Source: Bacteroidota bacterium
GTDB taxonomy: Bacteria > Bacteroidota > Ignavibacteria > Ignavibacteriales > Ignavibacteriaceae
Assembly: GCA_023475265.1 (NCBI GenBank)
Contig: JAMCWE010000048.1
Span: 1-37,567 of the forward strand
DNA: 37,567 bases
Reading direction: 5' to 3'
The position numbers were made by a program, and so were the translations under genes. This document shows positions 16,944-25,627 of the stretch, piece by piece. The notes under the pieces were generated by a model. The model made no database searches. It was not told the origin of the DNA and worked only from the letters and a program-made list of their open reading frames with translations. The number at the start of each line of letters is the position of its first letter. The first letter of the stretch is position 1.

Positions 16944-17782
16944 TTGCCGAAATAAATTGCTGTAAGACCAAACACCATATTTAATTTTAATATAAAACTA
17001 ATTTTATTCAAATTCTTACGGGAGTCATCTTTAAATAATGATTTCAAAATAAATAATAAAATAGGATCTACTAATAACAAAATTATTAAAAAATATTTGA
17101 TGTTGTATATTCTAAATAAAAAAGGATAAAATGTTGCAGCAATTAGTAAAATGGAAAAGCCCGCTATAATTCTTTTTGAATTCATAAATCCAAATCTATT
17201 AGGAAAAGATATTATGCCCGCTTTAGAATCGCCCTCAATATCCTCCATATCTTTTACTAATTCTCTAATAAAATTTATAAGCAAAGCAAAAAGAGAAGGA
17301 ATTATCGCCTCTCGAATATTATTTACAGAAATCCCGCCGTAAATAAACGCTAAACCCGTTAAGAACGCTACAAGTATATTTCCGATTAACACAATTCGCT
17401 TCAGCTTGTAAGAATAAAAAAATAGAATGATTACAGCTGTAAGATTTATAATTAGAGCGTAATTGTTTATAAAAGAAGAAATCCCAATTGATAGAATATT
17501 TAGTGCAATATAATAAGTGTAAGCGCTACGAATGGATAATAACTTGCTAGGTAAAGGTCGATCGGGCCGATTTATTTTATCAATCTCAAAATCAAAAATG
17601 TCATTGATTATATTGCCTGCTGCTGCTGTTAGCCCTCCGGATATTGAGGCGAATATTATATTTATTAAATTAAAATGGCTATGTAGACAAACAATTGCAG
17701 CGATAGCAATGGAAAGAATAGTGATTACAATATTCGTTGGTCTAATAATTTTTATAAGGGCAACTAATTTATTTAAATTCAT
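16940..17782 (-). CDS. UbiA family prenyltransferase
   Basis: Polytopic inner-membrane prenyltransferase of about 280 aa. It joins a polyprenyl diphosphate to an acceptor. The two Mg-diphosphate motifs are intact: NDIFDFEID (N61, D62, D65, D69) and DMEDIEGD (D179, D182, D186). Several hydrophobic helices alternate with these loops. Similar proteins in this bacterial group are often annotated as geranylgeranylglycerol-phosphate geranylgeranyltransferase, but quinone or other acceptors cannot be excluded. The frame opens one codon earlier at a TTG; I chose the ATG at 17782. It overlaps rnhB by 4 nt, with no obvious functional link. Confidence 0.9.
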   Translation of the reverse strand: MNLNKLVALIKIIRPTNIVITILSIAIAAIVCLHSHFNLINIIFASISGGLTAAAGNIINDIFDFEIDKINRPDRPLPSKLLSIRSAYTYYIALNILSIGISSFINNYALIINLTAVIILFFYSYKLKRIVLIGNILVAFLTGLAFIYGGISVNNIREAIIPSLFALLINFIRELVKDMEDIEGDSKAGIISFPNRFGFMNSKRIIAGFSILLIAATFYPFLFRIYNIKYFLIILLLVDPILLFILKSLFKDDSRKNLNKISFILKLNMVFGLTAIYFGK

Positions 17783-17862
17783 CAATCTCTATTATCAAAA
17801 TTATTTTGAAAGAAGAAATTTAAACCCCATAAAAAATTAATTAAAAATAATATTAGTTAAAA

Positions 17863-19629
17863 TTAAAATTCATTAACTATTCCAAAATGTATTTTACCTT
17901 GCGAGAATGAATCTCCTTTTGCCAGAGCAAAGCTCACTCTTAATACACCTAAATTTGTTTCAATATTAAAACCTAATCCATAACCAATTTTGTAACCTTC
18001 GTTTTTCAAAATATTCCTCACTGGATCAGCGCTTCTTAAATAATATCCGGTATCGAAAAACAAAAAACCGAAAGTCCTTTTTGTAAGTAGAAGTCTGTAT
18101 TCAAAGTTAGTCCATAAAATTCTATTTCCTAAAAATTGATCTTCCGTATAACCGCGCAAAGTGTTTGCGCCTCCAAGTCTAAATAGATCGCTTACTTCAA
18201 AAAAAGAACCGCGAAGTTCTCTCGCATGAATACCGACTGCAATAATTTGCCGGTTAAATAATTCATAAAAACCATCAAGATCAAGAGTAAGCCTTTGAAG
18301 ATTTAATGAGCTTGGTGTTCCCGGTGAAATACTTTGATCTTCTCCGTATATTTTCTTTTTACTAAATGAATAGGATGTTAGAAATAATATTCCTTCTGTC
18401 GGTGCATAAGGATCGTCTCTTGAATCAACTTTTATATTTATTCCTGTTGTAATAGCATTTGAATTATAAACGGTAAACACGGGTACATTGGTTTGAGTTG
18501 GTATCACCGATTCCGAAGATAAAAACATTGAAGCAGAAATATTTTCTGTAGCTAAATATTCTATCGTTCCTTCAATACTTCTTTGCACATAAGAGCTATC
18601 TTGTTTTCTTTGGAAAAATCTAGTCGTAAGATTGAAGGGATAGTTGAACAACCAAGGCTCTAGATACCTTAGCTCCAAGTCTTGAGAAGACCTATTGTAC
18701 TGCTGCCATCTTATGGCCGCGGCTCTTCCCGTGCCAAATAAATTTATTAAGCTCACGTTAACCATTCCGGTTAAATAACCGCTTTCACCTGAAGAGGTGC
18801 CGGGAATATAACCAATTATTCCATCGAAATTATTTGTCTGCTTTTCTTTAACATTAATTCTCAATATCCCGTTATTCTTCGAGTCAAGGAAAAATTGCGG
18901 TTCAGATACTGGTTCAAAATATCCAAGCCGGTTTAATTTTTTAGAAATATCATCAATAGCTGTCTGAGAATATTCTTCCCCGGTTTTGAATCTTAGTTCT
19001 CTTAAAATTACATAATCTTTAGTAGATAAATTTCCATTTATTTCTATTCTATCGATTTGGCTTTTAATTCCTTTCTCTATCTTCAGAGTAATATCAGCTA
19101 AATATTCGTCATGTACAGTATCGGTAAAAAAATAAATTGATGATATAATTATTTTTGCAAAAGGATATCCATTATTTTCAAAGTAAGTAAGCGCTGAAGA
19201 AAGATTTTCTTCAAGTTCAAATTTATTAAATATAGTGCCTTTCATATAAAAAAATATTGGGAATATTTTAGAACTGAGTTCTGAATCTAATCCCGTTATA
19301 TTTATTTTATTTATATAAGTAGGTTCTCCCTCGTTTATAAAAATATTCAATTTATATTTTAATGAATCAGAGCTTCTTTCTAAATTAGATTTTTCAAATG
19401 AACTATGGAAATATCCGCGGTTGCCGAATTGTAAAGCTAATCTTGATTTTACTGTGTCGATAAGATTTGAAGTTACTTGAGAGCCTGGTTTTATACCGCT
19501 CCAATTAATGATCTCTTCTTCAGAAAAATTTTTATTACCAAAAACACTCGTCGATTCAATAATTTGTGAATAAGGGCTGGGCGTTATCAGTAGGAATGAA
19601 ACAAAAATATATTTAACGAGGTGTAACAT
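17863..19629 (-). CDS. Omp85-family outer-membrane protein with three POTRA domains (TamA/BamA-like)
   Basis: Outer-membrane assembly or translocation protein of 588 aa. A signal peptide (about 1-22) is followed by three POTRA-like repeats at about 25-100, 105-190 and 190-265 (for example EGEPTYINKINITGL and IDRIEINGNLSTKDYVILREL). A beta-barrel runs from about 275 to the C-terminal Phe. The barrel contains the conserved LRGY of loop 6 (near 485), in GGANTLRGYTEDQFLGN. Three POTRAs and this length match TamA better than BamA, which has five. Its first 17 nt overlap the sugar-kinase gene, an odd partner. No TamB-like gene is in view, so TamA-like is a descriptive label only. Confidence 0.88.
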   Translation of the reverse strand: MLHLVKYIFVSFLLITPSPYSQIIESTSVFGNKNFSEEEIINWSGIKPGSQVTSNLIDTVKSRLALQFGNRGYFHSSFEKSNLERSSDSLKYKLNIFINEGEPTYINKINITGLDSELSSKIFPIFFYMKGTIFNKFELEENLSSALTYFENNGYPFAKIIISSIYFFTDTVHDEYLADITLKIEKGIKSQIDRIEINGNLSTKDYVILRELRFKTGEEYSQTAIDDISKKLNRLGYFEPVSEPQFFLDSKNNGILRINVKEKQTNNFDGIIGYIPGTSSGESGYLTGMVNVSLINLFGTGRAAAIRWQQYNRSSQDLELRYLEPWLFNYPFNLTTRFFQRKQDSSYVQRSIEGTIEYLATENISASMFLSSESVIPTQTNVPVFTVYNSNAITTGINIKVDSRDDPYAPTEGILFLTSYSFSKKKIYGEDQSISPGTPSSLNLQRLTLDLDGFYELFNRQIIAVGIHARELRGSFFEVSDLFRLGGANTLRGYTEDQFLGNRILWTNFEYRLLLTKRTFGFLFFDTGYYLRSADPVRNILKNEGYKIGYGLGFNIETNLGVLRVSFALAKGDSFSQGKIHFGIVNEF

Positions 19630-20578
19630 CGAGTGTTTTCATTTTTTTACCGACAGATGATATCTTAACATTTGATTTCAATTCCTCGATTTCATCTAGC
19701 CGGATGTTACAAACTTCTTCACGCATCGCATTTGCAGTTCCCAATGCAGTGGATAACATTAAATTCTCTTCGAAAGTAAGTGAATGATGCAACGAATATG
19801 CAATCCCGGCGACAAAACTATCTCCGCTTCCAGTGGAATCAATTGATTTAATTTTAGGAGTTTCTATTTTATAATGATAATCAAAGTTAGAAGCAAAAAA
19901 TGATTTTTCACCATCAGTTAAGAATGCTTGTTTAATATTCTTTTGATAAAGATAAGTGAGGTAATCAATTTTTTCCTTTTCAGTTTTCAATGTCATATCT
20001 AATAATTTTTCAACTTCAGCGACATTGTTATGTACAATTGTTGGTGAGCTTTCTATACAAGCTCTTAAATGATTTCCATAAGTATCGCAGATGGAAATTT
20101 TATCATTATTATTTGCATAAGAAATTCCAATAGGAAAAATTGTGTCTGTCTCGCTGCAAGGCGAGCTGCCGGAAAAAATAACCATCTCACAATTATCAAT
20201 CATTTTTTTCATCTTCTCAGTAAATTCATTTACTTCATTCGAAGAAATAATTGAATTGGAATGAAAAAAAGTATAATGATTCTTCGCTGATTCATCAACT
20301 ATTACCGCAGCATCTCTAGTTTCATCTTTAGTATGTATCGAAACATTTTTAATATTTTCTTTCATAAGAATTTCTTTCAATACTTTGCCGTTCAGCCCTC
20401 CGAGAAATGTTAAAGAAATATTTTCTACATTCAGAAAATTAAGTTGGCGGCTGACATTTATTCCTTTACCTCCGGCATTTAATGTAGCTCTTCCGTTTCT
20501 ATTTTCAGATTGAAGGTCTAAATGATCAAAATAAAATTTCCTTTCAAGCAGCGGATTTAATGTAACTGTTAAAATCAT
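19613..20578 (-). CDS. PfkB-family sugar-phosphate kinase (1-phosphofructokinase/tagatose-6-P kinase type)
   Basis: Cytosolic ribokinase-fold kinase of 321 aa in the FruK/LacC/Pfk-2 branch. It starts with MILTVTLNP as that branch does, carries GGKGINVSRQL (36-46), TRDAAVIV near 87 and the catalytic STGSGDSF with Asp253. Two places depart from the family: the usual KPN motif before the ELL helix reads HNN (183-185), and the substrate lid region is HYTFFHSNS instead of a glycine-rich stretch. The acceptor sugar phosphate may therefore differ. There is no phosphotransferase gene nearby to support fructose-1-phosphate. The stop lies 17 nt inside the TamA-like gene, so they are co-transcribed. Confidence 0.82.
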   Translation of the reverse strand: MILTVTLNPLLERKFYFDHLDLQSENRNGRATLNAGGKGINVSRQLNFLNVENISLTFLGGLNGKVLKEILMKENIKNVSIHTKDETRDAAVIVDESAKNHYTFFHSNSIISSNEVNEFTEKMKKMIDNCEMVIFSGSSPCSETDTIFPIGISYANNNDKISICDTYGNHLRACIESSPTIVHNNVAEVEKLLDMTLKTEKEKIDYLTYLYQKNIKQAFLTDGEKSFFASNFDYHYKIETPKIKSIDSTGSGDSFVAGIAYSLHHSLTFEENLMLSTALGTANAMREEVCNIRLDEIEELKSNVKISSVGKKMKTLDVTPR

Positions 20579-20676
20579 AATTAAGTTTTAAGAAATGTAA
20601 CTCACTAAATATTCTGAAGATTTTTCTAGTTTATAATTAATATTTCAGTTTTATTGATCAATCATCAATTACAGTT

Positions 20677-21960
20677 TTATCTTCTGAACCTATAAAGATC
20701 CCCGGTTAATGGTGTAATAAGCCTGTAATCCCCAAAACCTGTTTCATCAACAAAAGTAAAACTTTGATTGAGATTATAATATTCCCAAACTTCGTACGGC
20801 TTTGAATCAAGATCAAAAGGATGACGATCTACATTATCAGGTGAACCTAGAAGGATAAAAACCATTCCGCGGTCAGTTTTCCAGCCTTCCACATAATGTG
20901 AAAAATGTTCATTAGCATATTCTATTCGTCTATAATATTCATTAAATATTTCGTTGTCTTCTGTTTCGGGTGTTGGATCCAATTTTTTCCAAAATGCTAA
21001 ATATCGTTTTAATTTTTCTTCAACTGTAGTTGCATCTTTTATAAAGTCTATTTCTTTCGAAGAAGCGATGTAGATTAGCTGTTCAACAGCTTTATCCAGA
21101 TCTGTTATTGTAGAAGGCACACCAACCCATCTCGAAAAGAATGGTCTTTCTCCTGATGCCAATATATTATTAGCTGAATCTTTTATAGAAATATCAAGGT
21201 AATATAATCCCAGGCTAAAGGTGCTGTCTTTTATTGTATAAAAAATTTGAGTTCGCCCTGAATCAACTGATTTAATTTGTGTGCTTGTAAATATTTCATT
21301 TTTCTTTTTGTCTTTTATAACATATTCAATATTTAATTTTTCAGGAAAGTTTGAATATATTTCGTAGAATACAGGCAAGCCATCCTTCTGTAATGCAACG
21401 TTCCCGGAAATATTTGGAATGATTTTGTTAATGCCTTCCTTTTCAATCCGTTTTGCAAGTAGCATTATATCGCTCATTGCAACAGGATTAGAGAGGTCTC
21501 GAACTTTTACCGTAACTTCTTTAGTGAACTCTGAATTAGATTCTTTATCATCAACAGCAGTCCTGATAAAATATGTTGCTGGAGCTAAGTAAAACGATTT
21601 TAAATTTAAGCTGTAATGATCTTTGGAAGTTGTCTGACTAAAATCTTTTGCCTCTAAAGTTTCATTCCATGTTTTTTCTGTAATTAATTTTTCTTTTGAA
21701 TCATTAAATATTGAAATGGTTACGGAAAAATTACCGACAAATCCTGTATCTGATTTTACAAATTGTATAGACGAGTAAGGGATCATGACAAAAGCGTCAA
21801 GTCTTGTAGTGTTCTTTTTACCGGAAGAAAAATCCAACAAGTTCTGATAAAACTTTACTCCTTTCCCAAATGAATTTTGTTCGGTGGCATCTTCCACCTG
21901 AGCATAAACTGATGCTGTAATCATGAGAATTGAGATTATATAAAGTCTGAAGACTTTCAT
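20677..21960 (-). CDS. Exported GWxTD domain-containing protein
   Basis: A 427-aa protein with a signal peptide (about 1-20, ending VYAQ), so periplasmic or outer-membrane associated. The C-terminal GWxTD domain begins at residue 359 (GWKTDRGMVFILLGSPD) and continues with a Tyr- and Trp-rich stretch (KPYEVWEYYNL). The middle part looks like beta-sandwich repeats without a recognised family. GWxTD proteins are frequent in Chlorobi, Ignavibacteria and relatives, but their function is unknown to me. The start overlaps the rimO stop as ATGA, so translation is coupled. Confidence 0.88.
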   Translation of the reverse strand: MKVFRLYIISILMITASVYAQVEDATEQNSFGKGVKFYQNLLDFSSGKKNTTRLDAFVMIPYSSIQFVKSDTGFVGNFSVTISIFNDSKEKLITEKTWNETLEAKDFSQTTSKDHYSLNLKSFYLAPATYFIRTAVDDKESNSEFTKEVTVKVRDLSNPVAMSDIMLLAKRIEKEGINKIIPNISGNVALQKDGLPVFYEIYSNFPEKLNIEYVIKDKKKNEIFTSTQIKSVDSGRTQIFYTIKDSTFSLGLYYLDISIKDSANNILASGERPFFSRWVGVPSTITDLDKAVEQLIYIASSKEIDFIKDATTVEEKLKRYLAFWKKLDPTPETEDNEIFNEYYRRIEYANEHFSHYVEGWKTDRGMVFILLGSPDNVDRHPFDLDSKPYEVWEYYNLNQSFTFVDETGFGDYRLITPLTGDLYRFRR

Positions 21961-23288
21961 CTTTGTTCCTCTATTTCCTCGTTAACAATTTTAGCGTAAA
22001 GGTCATAGTCATTATAATCTGTAATTTCAATCGTATAAAAATCTCCTCCTTCAATTTCAGTATAATTATTTTCCAATTCATTTTTTGAAATTAAAATTTC
22101 TCCATCAACTTCCGGTGCATCTCTGTAAGATCTGCCGATAAAAAAATCACCTTCAATCCTCTCTACAAGTACTTTAAGTTTTTTGCCGACCAAATTTCTA
22201 TTCTTTTCCTGTGAAATTTCTCTTTGAAGTTCCATCAAAATATCTTTGCGTTTTTGTTTTATCTCTTCAGAAACCGGATCACCTAAAATAAAGCTGGATG
22301 TATTTTCTTCAACCGAAAAAGTAAACACACCAATTCTATCAAATTTTGTTTCTTGGACAAAACTGCAAAGCTCATCAAAATCTTTTTCAGTTTCATTCGG
22401 ATAACCGACAATAAAAGTAGTTCTAATTGTTATTTCCGGAATTCTATCGCGCAATTTTGTTATCAATTCTTTTGTTCGTTTTGAAGTAACACCTCTTCTC
22501 ATCGATTTAAGAACGCTTTCGGAAATATGTTGAAGTGGTATGTCAACATATTTACAAATTTTTGGATTGTCAGCTATCGTATCAATTACATCATCCGGGA
22601 AATGAGAAGGATAAGCATACATTAACCGAATCCATTCAACTCCATTTATTTTGCTTAATTCATTCAAAAGTTCTGATAAAGCTCTTTTGTTATAAATATC
22701 TATTCCATAATCTGTAGTATCCTGAGCGATCAAGATTAATTCTTTTGAATTATTTCTTACAAGAAATTCCGCTTCTTTAATTAACTCTTCAATCGGTTTT
22801 GATTTGTGTTTACCGCGCATTATTGGTATCGCACAAAATGAACACGGATGATCGCAACCCTCGGATATTTTTAAATATGCGGTGTGAGAAGGTGAAGTTA
22901 AATATCGTTCACCTAGTAAACTATATTTCAATTCGCCGCCCAATTCTTTTAAAATGCCTTCATATTTCTCAGTTCCGAAATAAGCATCAACTTCCGGAAT
23001 TTCTTTTTGCAGGTCGTTTAAATATCTTTCGGAAAGACAGCCGGCAACAATTACTTTATTTACTTTACCTTCTTGTTTTCGGTTTACGGCTTCTAAAATA
23101 GTATTGATAGATTCTTCTCTTGCCGCTTCGATAAATCCGCATGTATTAATAATTATTGTATCAGCGTTATTCGGATTGTCAATTAAATCTAAATTATTCA
23201 ATTTGATTTGATTCATTAATCTTTCCGAGTCAACAGTATTTTTTGAACAGCCTAAAGTTATAACGCTTATTTTTTCTTTTCTTTTCAT
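21957..23288 (-). CDS. rimO: Ribosomal protein S12 (aspartate) methylthiotransferase
   Basis: Radical-SAM enzyme that methylthiolates a conserved aspartate of ribosomal protein S12. It has 443 aa in three parts. The N-terminal domain binds the auxiliary 4Fe-4S cluster through Cys14, Cys50 and Cys84. The radical-SAM domain has the CxxxCxxC motif Cys145, Cys149, Cys152 (SEGCDHPCSFCAIPIMRG). The TRAM domain is C-terminal. TLGCSKNTVDSERL at the N-terminus is the RimO form, distinct from MiaB, whose gene is also present (34178-35527). It sits between cdsA (13 nt upstream) and the GWxTD gene (4-nt overlap). Confidence 0.96.
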   Translation of the reverse strand: MKRKEKISVITLGCSKNTVDSERLMNQIKLNNLDLIDNPNNADTIIINTCGFIEAAREESINTILEAVNRKQEGKVNKVIVAGCLSERYLNDLQKEIPEVDAYFGTEKYEGILKELGGELKYSLLGERYLTSPSHTAYLKISEGCDHPCSFCAIPIMRGKHKSKPIEELIKEAEFLVRNNSKELILIAQDTTDYGIDIYNKRALSELLNELSKINGVEWIRLMYAYPSHFPDDVIDTIADNPKICKYVDIPLQHISESVLKSMRRGVTSKRTKELITKLRDRIPEITIRTTFIVGYPNETEKDFDELCSFVQETKFDRIGVFTFSVEENTSSFILGDPVSEEIKQKRKDILMELQREISQEKNRNLVGKKLKVLVERIEGDFFIGRSYRDAPEVDGEILISKNELENNYTEIEGGDFYTIEITDYNDYDLYAKIVNEEIEEQR

Positions 23289-23301
23289 TTACACAATTCA
23301 A

Positions 23302-24123
23302 TTACAAAAAATATTTTAGATAAAGTAAAATTACCGGTGCCGTAAAAAGTATTGAATCAAATCTATCAAATATACCGCCATGACCCGGAATTAATGCTGA
23401 GGAATCTTTTACACCGGCATCTCTTTTAATAAGAGATTCTATCAAATCTCCAACCTGGCCGACGGTTCCTACTATAATACCAAAAGCAATTATCGTACTC
23501 CATGATAAAAATTCTAGTATCACAAACTTTAATAAGATCATAGATATAACGGCAAAAATAAAGCCAAAAATTGCGCCTTCCCAGCTTTTATTTGGACTAA
23601 CACGCGGAAAAAGTTTATGTTTTCCAAGTGACGTTCCGCCAAAAAATGCCGCCGAATCGCAAATCCAAATAGAAATAAATATTGAAATAATTATGTATCC
23701 GCCTCGTGTATATAAATCCCCGATAGCAGGATAAAATTCTCTAATTCCGATTAACGAACTTGCGAATAATCCGATATAAAATATTCCTAATAATGTAGCT
23801 CCGATATTAAGAATAGCTGAATTCTTATTTCGGAATAATTCAATTAAGGAAAGAACTATCATTAAAAATAAAAGGAAGGAATAAGTTTCGAATATATAAT
23901 TAAATTGGTTTATTAAAAGAAAAATTAATGCTGCAAAGCCGATCCAAAGATTTGTATTCGCTCCTTTGTGCTTAGCCAGGTTTGCAAATTCATAATAAGA
24001 TATTAGCGCAATTGCTAATACAAATGAAAAGAAGAAAAAGCTTCCTAAGTAGCTTACAATTAATATCAGTGGAATGGCAGCAATTGAAACGAAAACTCTC
24101 TTTGCCGTATTTTCAAAAGCCAT
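23302..24123 (-). CDS. cdsA: Phosphatidate cytidylyltransferase
   Basis: Inner-membrane enzyme that makes CDP-diacylglycerol from phosphatidate and CTP, the branch point of phospholipid synthesis. It has 273 aa and about seven to eight hydrophobic helices. The C-terminal signature is intact: SPNKSWEG near 180, then DLIESLIKRDAGVKDSS and IPGHGGIFDRFDS. The ATG overlaps the upstream DUF2007 stop by one base (TAATG). The run of CPBP protease, DUF2007, cdsA and rimO appears to be one transcript. Confidence 0.96.
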   Translation of the reverse strand: MAFENTAKRVFVSIAAIPLILIVSYLGSFFFFSFVLAIALISYYEFANLAKHKGANTNLWIGFAALIFLLINQFNYIFETYSFLLFLMIVLSLIELFRNKNSAILNIGATLLGIFYIGLFASSLIGIREFYPAIGDLYTRGGYIIISIFISIWICDSAAFFGGTSLGKHKLFPRVSPNKSWEGAIFGFIFAVISMILLKFVILEFLSWSTIIAFGIIVGTVGQVGDLIESLIKRDAGVKDSSALIPGHGGIFDRFDSILFTAPVILLYLKYFL

Positions 24124-24476
24124 TACTGTTCTTCTTCCTGATCGGGTGGTTGATTTTTTATTTGTTCAATAAAATTCAATGCGTTTTGAACATCATCTTT
24201 ATGAACAAGAAGTTTAACAATTGAAAAATCTCCCGGTGCAGGAAAATTTCTATCACGCTGAGATAAAACCGCTGCAGGAATACCGGCGCCTTCCAAGTTG
24301 TCTCTCAACATCTCTACTTCATATTCTACGCTTGATGTGAAAACAACTTCCCAATCTTCCTCTTCCCAATCCTCAGGCCTAACATAAAATTCCTCGCTGA
24401 CTAATGCGGCTCCGCAGTCAGGACATTTTGTTATTCCTTCAACATACTCATAATTACACTTTGGACATATTGGCAT
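24123..24476 (-). CDS. Zinc-ribbon and DUF2007 domain protein
   Basis: A 117-aa soluble protein. A four-cysteine zinc ribbon (Cys4, Cys7, Cys18, Cys21) is followed by an acidic linker rich in Glu and Trp (residues 33-43). A DUF2007-like domain (putative signal-transducing family, PF09413) then starts at WEVVFTSS and runs to about residue 110. DUF2007 alone is usually about 70 aa, so the ribbon is an extra module. TAGGAGA lies 4 nt before the ATG, one of the strongest ribosome-binding sites here. Its stop overlaps the cdsA start, hinting at a role tied to membrane-lipid synthesis, but that is only context. Confidence 0.82.
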   Translation of the reverse strand: MPICPKCNYEYVEGITKCPDCGAALVSEEFYVRPEDWEEEDWEVVFTSSVEYEVEMLRDNLEGAGIPAAVLSQRDRNFPAPGDFSIVKLLVHKDDVQNALNFIEQIKNQPPDQEEEQ

Positions 24477-24484
24477 ATTTTCTC

Positions 24485-25459
24485 CTACGAATTGTTTGTA
24501 CGAGAATAATATCTTTTAATAAAGAATATAATTACACTGAATAATGCTGTCAAGCCCAGCAATATTAATACCGAAGAATATAAATCAAAATTTTTCGTAA
24601 TTGCAGAATTTAGCACATCATCGTTGCCGTAAATGAAATAAAAAATTATCGCGAAAAAATTATTTAAGAAATGAAGTAAAACCGGAATGAAAATTGAATT
24701 GCTTGTATAAGCTGCAAAACCGAAATAAAATCCAAGCGCAATTAACGGAATTAATCCATAAGGATTAAAATGATATAAGCCGAAAAAAATTGCCGTAATT
24801 AGAGCAGCCCAAAATGGTTTAATTTTAAATTCAAAACTCTTCTGAATAAATCCGCGGAACATCGTTTCTTCACAAATCGCGGGCACAACGGAAACAACAA
24901 TGACTACAAGAATAACATCCAAAATTGTTTTTGCCGAAAGAAGGTTTCCGTAAGTTTTATCAACCACATCATTTATTTTATCAAGAAATGTTTTTATAGT
25001 TTTAATAATTGAAGAGTTAACAGACCATAAATCAATAAAATAATTTTGAATTGAAAGATAATATTGAATTAGCGGCGTCAGAACAATAATTCCGATTGTG
25101 AATAAAAAAAATTCTTCCCATTTAGGAAATTTAAACCGAATTATATGCCCGACATCTTCATAAAAAACTTTCGAAAATATTAATGCAGGTAATAAAATAA
25201 ATAGTATTTGTCCGGCAATCGTCATTAATCTTAAACCATTTACCGAGGCATTATTAATATTGAATCCAAACACCAATAAAGTTAAAAGGCCGCCGATAAT
25301 TTGATATAAGAAAAAACCGCCGAACAAGCCTATTAAAGCAATTGTTATTGGCGAGATACGAGGAAGATTATTATTCCTTGAAGAATTAAATTTTTTGTCT
25401 CCTTGAGGTTCTTCCGTCTGCGTTTCTTTTAAATCTGGTTCGTTTTTTTGTTCATCCAT
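24485..25459 (-). CDS. CPBP family intramembrane glutamic/metallo-endopeptidase
   Basis: Membrane protease of the CAAX-protease and bacteriocin-processing (CPBP/Abi) family, 324 aa with about eight hydrophobic segments after a charged 35-residue cytosolic N-terminus. The family motifs are complete: E197-E198-x3-R202 in CEETMFRG, His230 in FFGLYH, and His263 with Asn267 in HFLNN. Members process prenylated proteins or peptides, or act in unknown regulatory proteolysis; the substrate here cannot be named. It lies 8 nt upstream of the DUF2007 gene and probably starts the operon that includes cdsA and rimO. Confidence 0.92.
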   Translation of the reverse strand: MDEQKNEPDLKETQTEEPQGDKKFNSSRNNNLPRISPITIALIGLFGGFFLYQIIGGLLTLLVFGFNINNASVNGLRLMTIAGQILFILLPALIFSKVFYEDVGHIIRFKFPKWEEFFLFTIGIIVLTPLIQYYLSIQNYFIDLWSVNSSIIKTIKTFLDKINDVVDKTYGNLLSAKTILDVILVVIVVSVVPAICEETMFRGFIQKSFEFKIKPFWAALITAIFFGLYHFNPYGLIPLIALGFYFGFAAYTSNSIFIPVLLHFLNNFFAIIFYFIYGNDDVLNSAITKNFDLYSSVLILLGLTALFSVIIFFIKRYYSRTNNS

Positions 25460-25594
25460 ATAATGTGAAAATAAAAAAAAGAATAAAGATTTCCTATCTT
25501 AATTTGTTTTAATATTGTTGAAATCTTTACAAACTCCAAAAGCTTCGAAGTAATTTATTGTGTAAAATACGTTTTAACTAATTATTGTTTTATG

Positions 25595-25627
25595 AAAGTG
25601 AAATTCTGTGTAGAATCTTTTCACTTT
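25595..25627 (-). terminator. Stem-loop at the end of the DUF3108 gene
   Basis: AAAGTGAA-ATTCT and AGAAT-CTT-TTCACTTT form an interrupted 13-bp stem with a GTGT loop that includes the DUF3108 stop codon. No long T run follows on the minus strand, so a terminator or mRNA-stabilising hairpin are both possible. Confidence 0.4.
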
